64,000 nucleotides of DNA, from positions 107,491,125 to 107,555,124 of the forward strand of contig OX465581.1 of assembly GCA_950022655.1 (NCBI GenBank), read 5' to 3'. The position numbers and the translations under genes were made by a program. The stretch comes from Alentia gelatinosa. Its lineage: Eukaryota > Annelida > Polychaeta > Phyllodocida > Polynoidae. How positions within the stretch are numbered: the stretch's first letter is position 1; each line of letters starts with the position of its first letter. Positions 43,591-55,680 of this stretch are shown here, piece by piece. The notes beneath the pieces were generated by a model, which searched no databases, had not been told where the DNA came from, and worked only from the letters and a program-made list of their open reading frames with translations.

Positions 43591-43786
43591 GAGAGTTTGA
43601 ATCGCGTAGTAATTCACAAGGCGATTCCGCGTGAATTACGGAGCGATTCAAACACCCTTCTCATTTACTAATGGGCTAACCTTTGTTACATAATCCCCAT
43701 TTAGTATTTTTTTGAATACTCAATAGGCTTTGGATACGAGTTCCCAGTGCTAAGTCTATGGCGAAGGAATGCCAGGGGTGAGATAA
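43591..43786 (+). repeat. Hairpin-plus-unit repeat family, copy 4
   Basis: A short hairpin at 43591-43652 has about 27 bp arms GTTTGAATCGCGTAGTAATT around GGCGATTCC. A unit with a damaged proximal end follows, then GGGCTAACCTTTGTTACATA, GATACGAGTTCCCAGTGCTA and the distal end GGGGTGAGATAAA. Its sequence is the same subtype as copy 1. Confidence 0.7.
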
Positions 43787-45492
43787 AGATAGAGAAACAT
43801 CGTTGACATGAAGAGGATTTGCTCCCAGACTATCGCTTCAGACTATCCTCAATCTTCGTTTAGGCATGATTAATAAAAATAATTCCCTAATGTTTCTTTA
43901 TATCTCGGTGAACATCCCGATAACCAACATAATGCATACAATCATACATGTGTGATGATATTCTGTGAGGTTATATACAACATATACCCAATGCAACTCA
44001 AGCTAGATTTAGTCTGTATATCTGTTCAACTAGGGCTTACGTACATCTACATCACCAGCAGAACCATCAGCACAAAAGAACCTCTTGCTTAAAGGCGAAG
44101 TTAAAAAAGAACAAGGCTAATTTCATACCGAAAAGTTAAAAGAGGATAAATATATGTTTTTCATTTGATGGTTACCTTTCCCGAAGCACCTGTCCGTCAC
44201 TTTCTAAAAGTGACTGATAGTATAAACACGCTTACCATAATGACGTTGTCAAAGCCACCTCTCTGTCTCATTTCATATTATATTAAACTGGCTTATGTTT
44301 TATACTGCAGTAAGAGATAGATCTATGGCATAATGTCATAGAAAGCCTTATATGTTGACGAGGTATGTATACTAAATACAAAGAGTTAGGTTGTGTTTAA
44401 GGTTTCAATAGTGAATCCAATTACCTGGTGATTAAAAGATTTGTACATGAAATTACTTAAGTATGGAATGTATTATAGTTCAAATGCCCACGGCTCTTTA
44501 CCTTACATAGTCAATTAGTAAGACAGTGGAATAAAATATCAACAGTGGACAAGTTTTGGACAGAATATGTTAGATGACTCTTGAACAGGGGAATAGATAG
44601 TAGTGCATGACATTGCTGTCTGCCATGGCTACTTAATTTGATATTAACATTCATTCTAGCATAGAAATTATCGACATCATTCAAGTCGGTATTCGCTAAT
44701 AGAAATGTTGTAGTCCAGATGAAAAAGATAACCGAATACTTTGAATCTAGATAAACAAATGACCAGTTTGCTGGTTTATATGATACAGAAACTCCTCCAC
44801 AACGGGGGTTCCACTAGGTGTAAATGCTTGGTATGACAAAGGATATGGGTTGATTGATTATTCCAAGTACGAATCACTTCCTGGTATATGGTAGCATGTG
44901 TTAATGCTGGGCTGATTTCGACTGTAAACTAAAACAATTCCTTGGTAGCAACCAAGATGCAGCGCCACATCTCTGAAAAATAACTCTACTATCTTGAACA
45001 TGAAGCGACGGATCTGGCACACAACACCCTCTTGCAGGCAGGTGCAAGCCCATCAACAATGGTGCAACTCTGTGTAGCGATGCCACTTTTACGACACATA
45101 ACCCCCGTTCATAACCTTACCACAACCTAGTAACAGCAGTGTGTCCTATGATAACAGGGCAAATACGCCAAACACCTCATAGCCCACTGACAAAATATCC
45201 AGACTTTGACAGAAAAGTCGACTATTTTATCTCGAGATTCGTAGGAATTGAAGCCACACTAAAAAACAATAATCGGTGATCCTACCACTTGTAGATCATC
45301 CTCATGTATTAGATTCAATCTGGCCCTGAAATAACCCTGGCAGTTACTATGGCGTTTTTCTACAAGTGTTATTTTATTCATGAACATTTTTGAGACGCGC
45401 AACATTCATTCGATTTGGACGTGTTGGGGTCTTAAGATGTAAGACAATACATGTGCATTAGATTACTGAACAATACATAGTAGGCCTACATA

Positions 45493-45804
45493 TTATCCTA
45501 CCCCTAATAAAAAAACTCCATAGGCTTAACATTGGGTCACTGTATTCGGTCTGGAGTTCAGAAAAATGAAAAATATCGCTCTAGTGGGATACACTTGACA
45601 AATAACGTCATTTGTTAATGTAGAAGTAATTTAGACTGGCAGGGTAGGATAAATTCTAAACCAAACTCGAGTTAGTCGTGTTATTGTTAATCGCACTCCG
45701 GCAAGATTGCGTATTACTGCTCTCGGCTTTGACTCGCGCAGTAATATGCGATCTTGCCGTCGTGCAATAGACAACAACACGACTAACTCTTGTTTGGTTT
45801 CTCC
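45493..45804 (-). repeat. Hairpin-plus-unit repeat family, copy 5
   Basis: The unit at 45493-45653 has ends TTATCCTACCCCTAAT and GGGTAGGATAAA and the minus-strand distal module CCCAATGTTAAGCCTATGG. A hairpin at 45656-45804 has arms of about 70 bp starting AAACCAAAC and containing GAGTTAGTCGTGTT, CGGCAAGAT and TATTACTGC. The arms resemble copy 7, not copy 1. Confidence 0.72.
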
Positions 45805-45889
45805 ATAGTACATTACAGAACAAGACATATTACATTCATTCACACATTCACCCCCAATTGAAGATAGATCCACTGATCTTTCAAACTAG

Positions 45890-48065
45890 ATTTTGTATTT
45901 TCAACTTTTTTTCTCCCTTTTTTGTATTAAAGAGTGTCATCTCACTGAGGTGAGTTTTTCCAGATCGCTCGAGGATACAGGTATACATCTGTCCAAATGA
46001 CATTCCGCGAGACACAACAATTTGGTAAGAAACAGAAGTAATACAAGAAAATTTGAGATGTAATGACATTATGGGGAGTGACTCGACTCATTAATACATA
46101 TGTCAGACCTGTAATAATACATCATGACTTGTTACTCTATCAAGATTCATTAAAGATACATTTTTAAGTCATCCTTTGTTTTACACTGATGTACTTCAGA
46201 AGACAAGTCGTTCCACATTCTCGCCCCTCGTAAGTAAGGGCTATTCATAACTAGACTATTTTCAGTATGATAAATTTTGAATAAAATCTTATCACTACTT
46301 CTGGTTCTTCTCCCCATTATATCTAGCCAATCACTTCGAAAGCGGTATTTGAACATCAGACAACATACTTGTTTCTTTTTACGTTTCCAAAGGGATTCAA
46401 TGCTACACTCGCTTTCCATTTTGACAATAGAAATCCTATTATTTCTAAAACCCAACGCACACCTGATACCCTGACTATGTAATTTTTCTAATTTACTGAT
46501 ATCTGTCTTTCTGAAACTATCATTAAAGAAACAGCAATACTCAATAATTGGAAGGAGACTATTAACATAAACGTTAAAAGCTGCATCTTGTGTTAAACAA
46601 TAGCGGAATTTCCGAAATTTAGATAAACGCGCACTAGCTGTTTTTATCTATTTGTTAACAAAGGGTATCTAGGTGAGACAACTGTCGATATCCACTCCTA
46701 AGTAATTGTATCTACTACATCCATTCAATGTTACATCTTTTAGCTTCAAATTCATGGGTGGTGCACACCGCTGCGGGGTTTGATTACAGATCGCAATTAC
46801 ATTCCCGCTATATCTGGCTTCATACAGGTTCTTGACAAATATAAAGATAGCATCAGCTGTACATATATGTGGTCTAAATTCATACTGATTATCGTTTAGC
46901 ATTTCCGATTCCACAAATATATCATAAATAATTTTGTGCATAAGTTTTTCTAATATTTTACTCGGGATGCACAACAGTGAAATCGGGCTCCAATTATCGA
47001 CTATTTTAGGATTTCCATTTTTCGGAATAGTACAGCTGTAGCCACCTTCCATGATTCTGGAAAGATACTGGTTTCAATAGAACAATTTAAGAGTTCCACA
47101 AATTGTAATATATGGGTACGTAAGCTTTCTATCAATATCGGTGTTGGTATATACTTCAGCCCACTACTTTTTGATTCATTGATTTCTTGATTACATTCTC
47201 TACGCTTGCAGTGTCACACTTTAGATAGACATCGAGATTCAGATCACTTTCCAACCTTTTTAACCATCAAAATACTTTTCAAATTTCTCTGACTTTAGTT
47301 CTTCAAATAATTTCTGCCCATTATAGTAAAAAAACACACATTAAATACAGATGACACATTCTCTCCCCTAACAAGGTTACCTTCATACTCAAGCTCGCAA
47401 TTATTTATAGCTTCGTCCGGACTCAGAAGCTCTTTAATAACAGACCAAAACCTTTTTGGGCATCCTATCGATTCATTAAGTTTTTCTATACAATAATTAC
47501 TTCTTTCCTTTTTAGCGTTTATCTCACTACTCTAAATATTCTGCGCATTTCTTTTAAAACCTCATTATTCTTTGAAAGGGAATAGTTTCTGATAAGATCT
47601 CGTCTGTGTTTGATCATATTAAGCAGTTCCTTGCTCATCCACATAGGCTTTTTATCATTAAAGGTAAATGGACAATATGTATCTAAGAAATCATTAATTA
47701 CTTTCTGTATGATATCCCTGTTGGACTGGTGGCATTGAAGTTAATGTTAACATCCCCCAGTATCCAAATTTCCCTATTACCAATACGATTCGACTCAATT
47801 ATTTGAACTAATGCATCAAAGAATTTTTTGGCCGGTTTAGGTGGTGGTTTACACACAGTAATTACACACATCTTCCTACTGTTGGGTTATCTACAAAAAG
47901 TACCATTATCTCGAAATCTTCATTAGTAATACTCAGTTCTTTACTATAAGTTACGTACATGGAAAATATATGTGAAACATAACAAGCTAACCCACCCCAA
48001 CTACCATTAACCTAGTCGAAAAAGCTTATATCCCTCCCAATGTAGCATTTGATCATGTAGAAGTA
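45890..48065 (-). pseudogene. Degenerate non-LTR retrotransposon, EN to C-terminus
   Basis: Read on the minus strand, the order is: endonuclease pieces WGGLACYVSHIFSM and EIWILGDVNINFNA (47741-47767 spans the GDxN motif); the EN-RT linker PMWMSKELLNMIKHRRDLI (about 47610-47650) and CPKRFWSVIKELLSP; RT fingers PKNGNPKIVDNWSPISLLCI to DNQYEFRPHICTADA; then YLGVDIDSCLT after loss of the catalytic palm; and the C-terminus ESLWKRKKKQVCCLMFK to SPYLRGARMWNDLSS (46150-46455). Multiple frameshifts and stops separate the pieces. The 3' untranslated tail runs to about 45890. This is a CR1/L2/Jockey-type element by motif order; the exact clade is not determined. Confidence 0.85.
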
Positions 48066-48480
48066 TTTCACAAAGACAGACAAAGGTCGCGCCATTGAAG
48101 GCGCGAACAGGTTTATTTTACAATAAAGAATACGTACATTCTGACCTACGAAACTGATACCCTCTCAACTACTACTCCTGTTATCGCTGCTCTGAAATTT
48201 AGCGGGCTCATGGCTTGAATTTCTCTGCTAAGTGTATTCCAGAGGTTTACTCCTATATAGAATACACTTTATTTAAACGTTCGGTTCTTGGCCATTTCAT
48301 ATTTCTGTATTATACATATGTGTAGAATACCAGGAACCTATCATGAGGCGAGTATCTGATTCACAATGTAGAATCAGGGACTTTGTGGTCTAAAGTCAGC
48401 GTAGATTGTATAAACAAACTAGAACGGTATCACGGAGAAATTCTAGCCGACATATATGGCACTGCAAGGACTTTTTCCAC
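48066..48480 (-). pseudogene. C-terminal remnant of a second non-LTR retrotransposon
   Basis: On the minus strand the frame reads SVFYIGVNLWNTLSREIQAM and continues to a stop near 48150. This is the F-x-G-x-x-LWN-x-L signature of non-LTR C-termini. A short 3' tail with AATAAA-like sequence and GCGCCTTCAATGGCGCGACC, itself a small hairpin, runs to about 48066. It abuts the 5'-truncated edge of the element at 45890-48065. Confidence 0.65.
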
Positions 48481-49548
48481 AGTTCATACATAGGCAACGG
48501 TGATGTCCCACAGAATGTGATGAAATATGTTCCAGGGGATAAATATGTGTATTATCACGAAACATGAGATGATTTGCATAAAGGATTCATTGCTGATATC
48601 AATTATGGCGAGGCCACAGTTACAGATCTTATGATTAAACTTATAACACATCAACCGTTACATGTACATTCAACCTTTAATTCACAGACTACAAAGACGG
48701 CCCCGGTATTATTGGTGTAGCAGAGAGCATAGCAAAATAGCTACTATATTTAGATGGTAAATGTCGAAGCAATCGGAAACGAAACCGTGTTACTGGGAAC
48801 ATATGACAGCACATGTAATAGTAATTTCTGCCTTGGCAATCTGCTTACCCATGAAGGTTGCTCTGATTGCAGCTACCGACACTCGAGTCAGCTATGGCTG
48901 TTTCGACAAAACAACTTTTCCTCTTGTATAAATAAACATATCTCCTCAGTGTTGGAATTATCATTGATATAAAACATATATGAAAATAAAGGTAAAATCT
49001 ACAAAGTGAACTGAACTCATGTATACATGATGAATCCTATCATAAAGTGCGAGTTATTGGTAATTAATCCATGGATCGTGGTTTCTTTTGGGGCTACATG
49101 AAATAGGCACTATACCTTGCAGTGCATATAAACAATTTATATATCCTAATCACGGTACGACAGACCAGGATTTATAGTATGTGATATAAAGCTCTGGTCA
49201 AGCAAGGGAAAACACACACATATACGTCATCTAGAGATTAGAATGCTCACACAGGCTTCCAGCTTACTGCAGAGAATCTACCATTCACTATAAATGTCCC
49301 AGCTATAAAGGCCTGGTTAAATGAGCAGGGGTCCAGTATCCAGCCTTACCATACCCCCTGTCCCACTAATGACTTGGTTCCTAAAAATAGACATTTTTCT
49401 TTCTAGTCTTTCGTAAGACAAAAGGTTTCACTATGTCATTCCCTTCATGAAATGATAAAAACTTAGTTATGAATACTGTAATCTGCTACTAGAAAAGATA
49501 ACTATTAGATGGTAATATTGACTAAATATGGTATCTACATTTTCAAAT

Positions 49549-49625
49549 CTGATGGGACAGACCTAAATACACTGTATTCAGAGTTTTATATCTGATGGAA
49601 CAGATCTAAATACACTGTATTCGGA
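49549..49625. repeat. Tandem duplication of about 45 bp
   Basis: TCTGATGGGACAGACCTAAA-TACACTGTATTC is followed by TCTGATGGAACAGATCTAAA-TACACTGTATTC. A weaker relative (TCTGTTGGGACATACCTGAC) lies near 50611. Confidence 0.7.
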
Positions 49626-50249
49626 CCCACTTTGTGCAGACCTGACAAACCAGTTTTACACCCTTCAATCCTGTCACCAAGCCTTGTGCCTGAAACTTGA
49701 CCATAGACTTGCTAAAACCCTTGATCATGGACATTCAAGAAGACAGAGAGGGAGACACAGAGAGACAGATAATGATTTTGTTTTAAGTGGCTTATTGACA
49801 GATGGTTCATATAAACAGATACATGATCTTCAACCAAGCAGTCATTAGAGAAAAGGAGACAAACGGAGATCTATTCTAATTCTGAAGCAATATTGTAGTG
49901 CATTATCAAGGCATACCTGGAGCTTAGCTCTCTGCATTTCAAAGCAGGTTGTATCAGAATTGCATTATTCTAGCTTGTTTTAAAACATAGTCTTGACAAA
50001 GGCAACAGCAGTATTACTGTCTATTAAATAACATAATTTTATTAGTTTGAAAAGTCATTGATTGAAGTCGTTTTTTATTTTTTCCATGTAAGGGTTTAAA
50101 GTCAGTCACTAATCGATAATAATTTCTTTCACACGATGAATTTGCTGGTCAAATACATCGAAAGAATTTCACTCCACTAATCGATAATAATACCAAGGTA
50201 GCTAAACATCAAATTATGCAGATGATGAAACAGAAGGGAGACTCATATG

Positions 50250-50535
50250 GGGACAGGTAGACAGACAGAGAGTCAGACATATACAGACAGGGACAGAGAC
50301 AATGAGACATTGATGCAGAAAGACACATACAAAGAGAAATAGTCAAACATATGCCAACCAACAGGGACAGAGACAATGATATAGTATGACATACATATGG
50401 ACAGACAGGGACAGAGACAAAGATTTAAACAGAGAGAGTTATACATACAGTATATAGACAGGGATAGTGCCAGGGAGACAGACAGATAAGCAGTCAGCTG
50501 GAGACAGACATAAACAAAGAGAAATAGACATATTT
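50250..50535. repeat. Degenerate GACAGACAGGGACAGAGACA minisatellite
   Basis: CAGGGACAGAGACAATGA-like units recur near 50287, 50368 and 50406, within purine-rich sequence with many GACA/GATA steps. A related GACA-rich tract lies at about 49740-49775. It is non-coding. Confidence 0.55.
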
Positions 50536-51187
50536 ACTGCTAGCTACATTCAAGAGCCTGTCTGTTCTGGCTCACTGCTCTCCTAACACTTTACAATGCA
50601 TGTACATTTCAAATCTGTTGGGACATACCTGACTGTATAGCATTGGAACTTCCACATCTGGTGGGACAGACCATTCAATATGCTCTTCAAAGAGACACAG
50701 ACCCAGTAAGGAGGTATGGGGCCGATGGAAGGGTAGGCACATGACTATCTGAACCCAGTCACTCTATATTAGAACTTCCCCCTACTCCCACAAACACATG
50801 CCTTACCTTCATCCACTGACCAGGTTATTGAATCTGTCATACTCAGACCCATTATAGGACTTGATTCAGAGACATTTTATTGCATTGGGATGTATACACT
50901 GATTTTGATACTGGAAATTAGTTTCATTAATAATCAGTTTCCATTTGTTTAAAGATATATAGATTTCTAAAACTTGATTGATATTCCTGTTCATGACACT
51001 TAAGAACAACTATCAAATCAATTCTCTAGGTTTATTTAAACATTCGTGATACTTGATTCTCGATCATATACAGATGGCTCAAATAAATAATTTCTTATAA
51101 TATTCTCTTACTTTTTTTCATGAAGTAATTTAGGTATACCGTGCTCTTCCACTGTAAATGGAAATAATATTAACTCCTAGTTTTATT

Positions 51188-51556
51188 AAAGCGTGCTCGC
51201 ACGCTTTATATACGTTGTCTATGAAAGGTTAGAGGGGTCACATACACTTTCAGGCTGATGAGAAAAATCTATCCCTTCACTATCCGCGTGCTATTCACTG
51301 TGATATTGGATAGGGAGCAGGGTGCCAGTGTCTGAGGGTCTGAAAGGCATGACCAACTGACCATGACCAATCACTCAATACCGAAATACCTCATTGACCT
51401 ACTGTTTGGAACCTATAGATAGACTCAGGCAGTTACAGACTTGGCAAGTTTACTGGGTGCAATCCATATACTTAATGTAACCTACACCTTTTAGTTGTTA
51501 TACATTTAAAATTGCACGCTCATTCATCAATGATGAACATTCTATTTGCTCCTAGT
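51188..51556. repeat. Direct duplication, copy 1 (offset about 706 bp)
   Basis: It begins GCGTGCTCGCACG and shares with 51894-52278 the stretches TGCTATTCA, GCCAGTGTCT, TGACCATGACCAATCACTCA and TGATGAACAT. Copies have diverged by substitutions and small indels. No coding or terminal-repeat features were seen. Confidence 0.7.
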
Positions 51557-51893
51557 TGGGTACTACTAGCTTGTATATTTATCATCGGTAGCTGTGACTT
51601 GGGACATAGAGGATCTATCAATACCTAGTGACCTGTAGTAAGTGCCTAATGTTTATGAGGACGTAGTTCAGATCTATTATCACTCCGCAATTTACCTGCA
51701 TAGCAATATCATTCGTCTCTTCTTCAGAGACTAAGAATGGAACAATCAATTAAATGTTTCTACTTATAAGTGTTTGTAGTTAAATATAGCTAAATATTGA
51801 TAGGAATGGATCATTCGTCTGGCAGATAGCTGTGCACACGTGTGACCCCTGTAACATTGTCTAAATAGGCAAATGTATACAGAACCAAGTGTT

Positions 51894-52278
51894 TAGAGCG
51901 TGCTCGCACGTCTTATATACATTGCCTATAAATGGTGAGAGGGGTTCCACAGAGGCCTCCAGCGTACGGCCAGAAATTATCCCTTTGCTATCAGTGTGCT
52001 ATTCATTGGGAAAGGAGCACGTTGCCAGTGTCTCAGGGTCTTAGAGGCATGCCCAGCTGACCATGACCAATCACTCAAGACCAAAATACCTCGAGACCCA
52101 CTGGTGCTTGATAAGTTTGGATCCTAGACTCTTGCAGTTGCGTAAATGGCAAGTTAACTGTGTGCAATTGGGTTACAGAAATGATCCTTAAACTGACTGT
52201 AGCACAAACCTATCAATTGTTGTTCATTTATAATTGCACGTCATTCTTATATGATGAACATACCATTTGCTTTTAGTT
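51894..52278. repeat. Direct duplication, copy 2
   Basis: This is the second copy of the 51188-51556 segment, in the same orientation. A possible third fragment of its start (AGAGCGTCCTTGCACGTCC) occurs near 60561. Confidence 0.7.
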
Positions 52279-52299
52279 TCCCCCTGGTGTTGTCATAGT

Positions 52300-53320
52300 G
52301 TTGCGTGGCACGATCGCTATGGTGGTAGGTTTCCTAGACCGCTGCCAACCCGACCCTGGAGAAGACTCCAGCATAGGCATGTGGTCTGGTGTACATTATT
52401 ATTACTATCATTATGAATCTGCCAAACACTCTCTCCCCTCCGCCTGCCATCATGTATTACCTGGAGGTAGCGGGGTTGTGGTCGAGCCAATCCCGGGGGC
52501 TGATGGGGTGTGTATATATAGTAGAGGGATGGTCGTTGGGGAAGGTGCCATTCCCTCCTGGTCAGGTGGGCAGCCGTCTCCCCTCTCCTAGATTGGATCC
52601 CTCACCTACTGGAGGAGTGGGAACGCCCGAGGGCAAGAACTCCTCTTTTTTATCTGATGGTACGGATAGATGCTGGAGGGTCTGTGTCCGTGGGTAAAGG
52701 AGGGGGAGAGGTGGGGTGTTGGAGGCAGAGTCTGTGGCGGAAGTTGCAAGGCTGGAAGGTGTGTGTGTCGTGGGAGGGTGGAGGGAGGGGGTATGCGTGT
52801 GGAGGAGGGGGCGGCAGGAGGAGACACAGGAGGAGGGTAGGTGACTGCGCCGCGCGACTGCTCAGATCACCGCTTGTCGGATCAATGTGGCGACGTCGGG
52901 GAGGGGGGTCTTAGTGGTCTCAGGGAGCCTGGAGTAGTTACTACAGAGACACATACCAGTCGAGACACACAGACCCCACTGTATTTCGTCAACTGTGGAG
53001 TTACAAAGCGGTGGTTAACGGAGGACCCCCACACCCCAAATATAAATGCCTGGATGTGCCGTGGCTGTCTCTCACCATTGTCACCATCACCCAGGAGGAG
53101 GAGGAGGACAAAATCGGGCGGAACCCAAGGAAGGACGGAGATGGCGGAGATGAGGAAAGGGGAACATGTCGGTGCGGAGGAGTAAGTCTCTGCCCTCCAG
53201 GGTCCACAGGTCGCAGGAGGAGCCGGAGGACCGAATGACCGCCATGCGCAGGTTAAGGCATAGCTTCAGGTGAGCAGCAAACCCACCTGGTCAGCACAGT
53301 AGTATCCATTAAGCACGTAC
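52300..53320. other. Purine-skewed GC-rich block without a recognisable gene
   Basis: Sequence is rich in GGAGG, GGGTG and GAGGAG runs. Several 70-115-codon frames cross it on both strands but are low-complexity (Gly/Arg or Pro/Ser) and match no family I know. Splice-like sequences exist but support no single model. Confidence 0.3.
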
Positions 53321-54424
53321 TGGTAGCAGTGTGGGGGTAGGGGCAAGCGGTGGCGGGTCCCGGCTGAATAGTATCTCCTATTAGACCACATGAGAAAAAT
53401 GAGAAAAATGAGCGCCTCTCAGACACTTAGAGTGGTTCAATTAGGTAGCGCGCCTTAGTCACCTTGCGCACCTTAGTCAGCGCTTGACGCTCACAGAGTA
53501 GCTCCAAGATGTAGGGGAAGATATTCAGGTGGAGTGGACTCTTATTGCCTGGATATTATGACACTTCCTTGTATCTTATAGATAGACAACTGTCACTAGC
53601 CTTACCTGTTTCCAGCATCCCACAGTCACGGTGTAACCTTAGTAGATTACCCTTCTTATAGGTGGGATCTCCCCATAGCACACCTGCGTATTGTTACCAG
53701 GCGGGAAGAGCTTCTCATTATCATACAAATGCAGCTCTAACCACATCCGCCACACACTCGATATTTTGCCCTAGTTACTTTTTTGTACTACACCTGCAGT
53801 AATGACGTCGCTGGAATAAGCTGAATCCGAATTAATTGTTAACCCAATATGAGGTGATTAGGTCTCGCATGCCCTACTCCTAAATTAAGCTTATTTGATT
53901 AAGCTATCAGGTTACTGGTTCATACCTAGCCCTGCCTCTGGACATGTGGTTAGGCTACAAGCACAACTTGACGCCATTGCAAGGTCAATCCATGCCAGAC
54001 GCTTCGTATGGCTTGACCTTGCCACGGCCAAAGGAACTGGTGACGGGTATCCCTAAAAACACCTGTTGATTGACAACCTTTAGTTCCAGTATGATGGTTT
54101 ATTAATAATTTTTTCTTTTCACTTTCTATAGCTAGGATTGAATTTACAGAACAAGTCACTGCCGTTTCCCAATGTGCTTTGCGTATTCGGTACATACAGA
54201 ACAACTTTCATTTACCTACCAAACACAATTTCACACATTGCAACATACTACATCTTGCCATATACTGAGTCTAAATATGCCTATAGATACAAAATGTATT
54301 TGTCTATATGCAGCTCTGTTTGACATATTGCATTGGACTAGTTCAGAAATGAAATCCTGTATCAAATTTGTAAATTATCTGTTCATTACCTTTTGCGAGA
54401 AATGACCTATATTATTAGGAAAAT

Positions 54425-54689
54425 CAAGAAATGCCATTTTAAAAAGAAAAATATAGAAATTCATACATTAGATAAAGGTCAGTGCTGAAAGGTGATGTGA
54501 CTACATTACAAGAAATGTCCCTTTAAAAGGGAAAATAAAGAAATTCAAACATATACTTTAGATAAAGGTCAGTGCTAAAAGGTGAAGTGACTACATTACA
54601 AGAAATACCCTTTTAAAAAGAAAAATAAAGAAATTCAAACATATACATTAGACAAAGGTCAGTGCTGAAAGGTGAAGTGACTACATTAT
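54425..54689. repeat. Three-copy tandem repeat, 84-90 bp unit
   Basis: Units start CAAGAAAT at 54425, 54509 and 54599 and contain CCTTTTAAAA, GAAATTCAAACATATA and AAAGGTCAGTGCT(G/A)AAAGGTG. Copies two and three are closest to each other. It is non-coding. Confidence 0.88.
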
Positions 54690-54999
54690 CTATTTACTTC
54701 TTAATTCGGTTGCCTGATTGGTTATTGGCCGAGTAGCAGTAACCCCAATTCATTGTATTCCCCCTATGGCAATGTCATTCGTAACTTTAAACACGATACT
54801 CACTAAAAACTCGACATCTATGTAATAGTTCGTGTTTTAGTTCCTCTTCTGGGCTTCTGCATAAGACTGATTGCGAAATTTCTTCGTCAGTCCGGAATAT
54901 TATTCCAGCCCTTGGAAAAAAAAGAGTCTTATCCCACTACACACATGGATCCTCTTTTACAATACTGAAAAATGTGACTGACGATAGCGACTTTTGACG

Positions 55000-55680
55000 A
55001 TGAACGTCTGTTTGTTTGAAGCTATACCGCCAGTACCTGTTCTGAGGCCAGGATTAGACCTGGTACACCGTCTGTTCCTGTGCCTGTGCCTGTGCCTAAG
55101 CAGCTGGTGTGGCTCCAGTGCCCTTGTGGACGGGCCAAGGCCTGGCTCATACGTCAGCATTAGTGTTTCCTTACATGTGCATCTGAACACAGGCGCCTCT
55201 GACAAACACCTAATGTTTGCCGGGGCCTTTCAACATTCCATTTTTCTGTGTATATACAGTAATCGCTTTCATACAGTACTTGTCTTCATCATTTCTTCCT
55301 TTTCCCCGACGGGTGGAGATTCTGCTCTTATCCTATGGAGGTGGCAGCCATTCCGCAAAAGAGAGAACCACCGACCACTTGTAAACAGAACTTCCCCTGG
55401 CCGACCTCCATCGCAGCCATCACAACCAATGGCCAGCACCATGAGCACTCAAATGATGGAGCTGCCTCGGGCACTGACGTTCCCATCAGAGAGTGTCAAA
55501 ATTGTGTTTTCCCAGCGCGCAACGAGTCCCGGTGGATGGCCACCAGGAGGAGGGTGGGAGGGTGGGGGTGACGAGGGGCGCAGGTGGGCTGGAGGAGGTA
55601 GGGATGCGTCTGTAGGAGAAGGGGGCGGTGTAAAGACAGAGAGGAATCGCAAAATGACGAGGGAAAGAGATGCAGAATAA
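55000..55680 (+). CDS. Unrecognised 226-codon open frame
   Basis: This is the longest open frame outside the mobile element. It uses ATG 55000. It has an N-terminal hydrophobic stretch (FLCLCLCLSS) encoded by a CTGTGC repeat, a mid hydrophobic segment (FHTVLVFIISSF), then a Gly/Arg/Glu-rich tail encoded by G-rich repeat DNA. The frame beyond about 55540 is low complexity. A frame of this length is uncommon by chance here, but no family or conserved motif is visible. It could be a fortuitous frame or one exon. Confidence 0.2.
   Translation: MNVCLFEAIPPVPVLRPGLDLVHRLFLCLCLCLSSWCGSSALVDGPRPGSYVSISVSLHVHLNTGASDKHLMFAGAFQHSIFLCIYSNRFHTVLVFIISSFSPTGGDSALILWRWQPFRKRENHRPLVNRTSPGRPPSQPSQPMASTMSTQMMELPRALTFPSESVKIVFSQRATSPGGWPPGGGWEGGGDEGRRWAGGGRDASVGEGGGVKTERNRKMTRERDAE
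55552..55568 (+). other. G-quadruplex motif, loops T/A/T
   Basis: GGG-T-GGG-A-GGG-T-GGGGG has four runs with single-base loops, close in form to the well-studied MYC promoter quadruplex. It lies in a purine-rich block that follows the 55000-55540 open frame. Confidence 0.7.

Noticed and set aside
50250..50535. CRISPR-like array
   Set aside because: The repeats are degenerate, irregularly spaced and purine-rich, and the DNA is eukaryotic. It is a minisatellite.
52657..53238. Gly/Arg-rich or Ser/Pro-rich gene on either strand
   Set aside because: Frames exist on both strands, arise from purine-skewed repeats, and show no consistent splice model.
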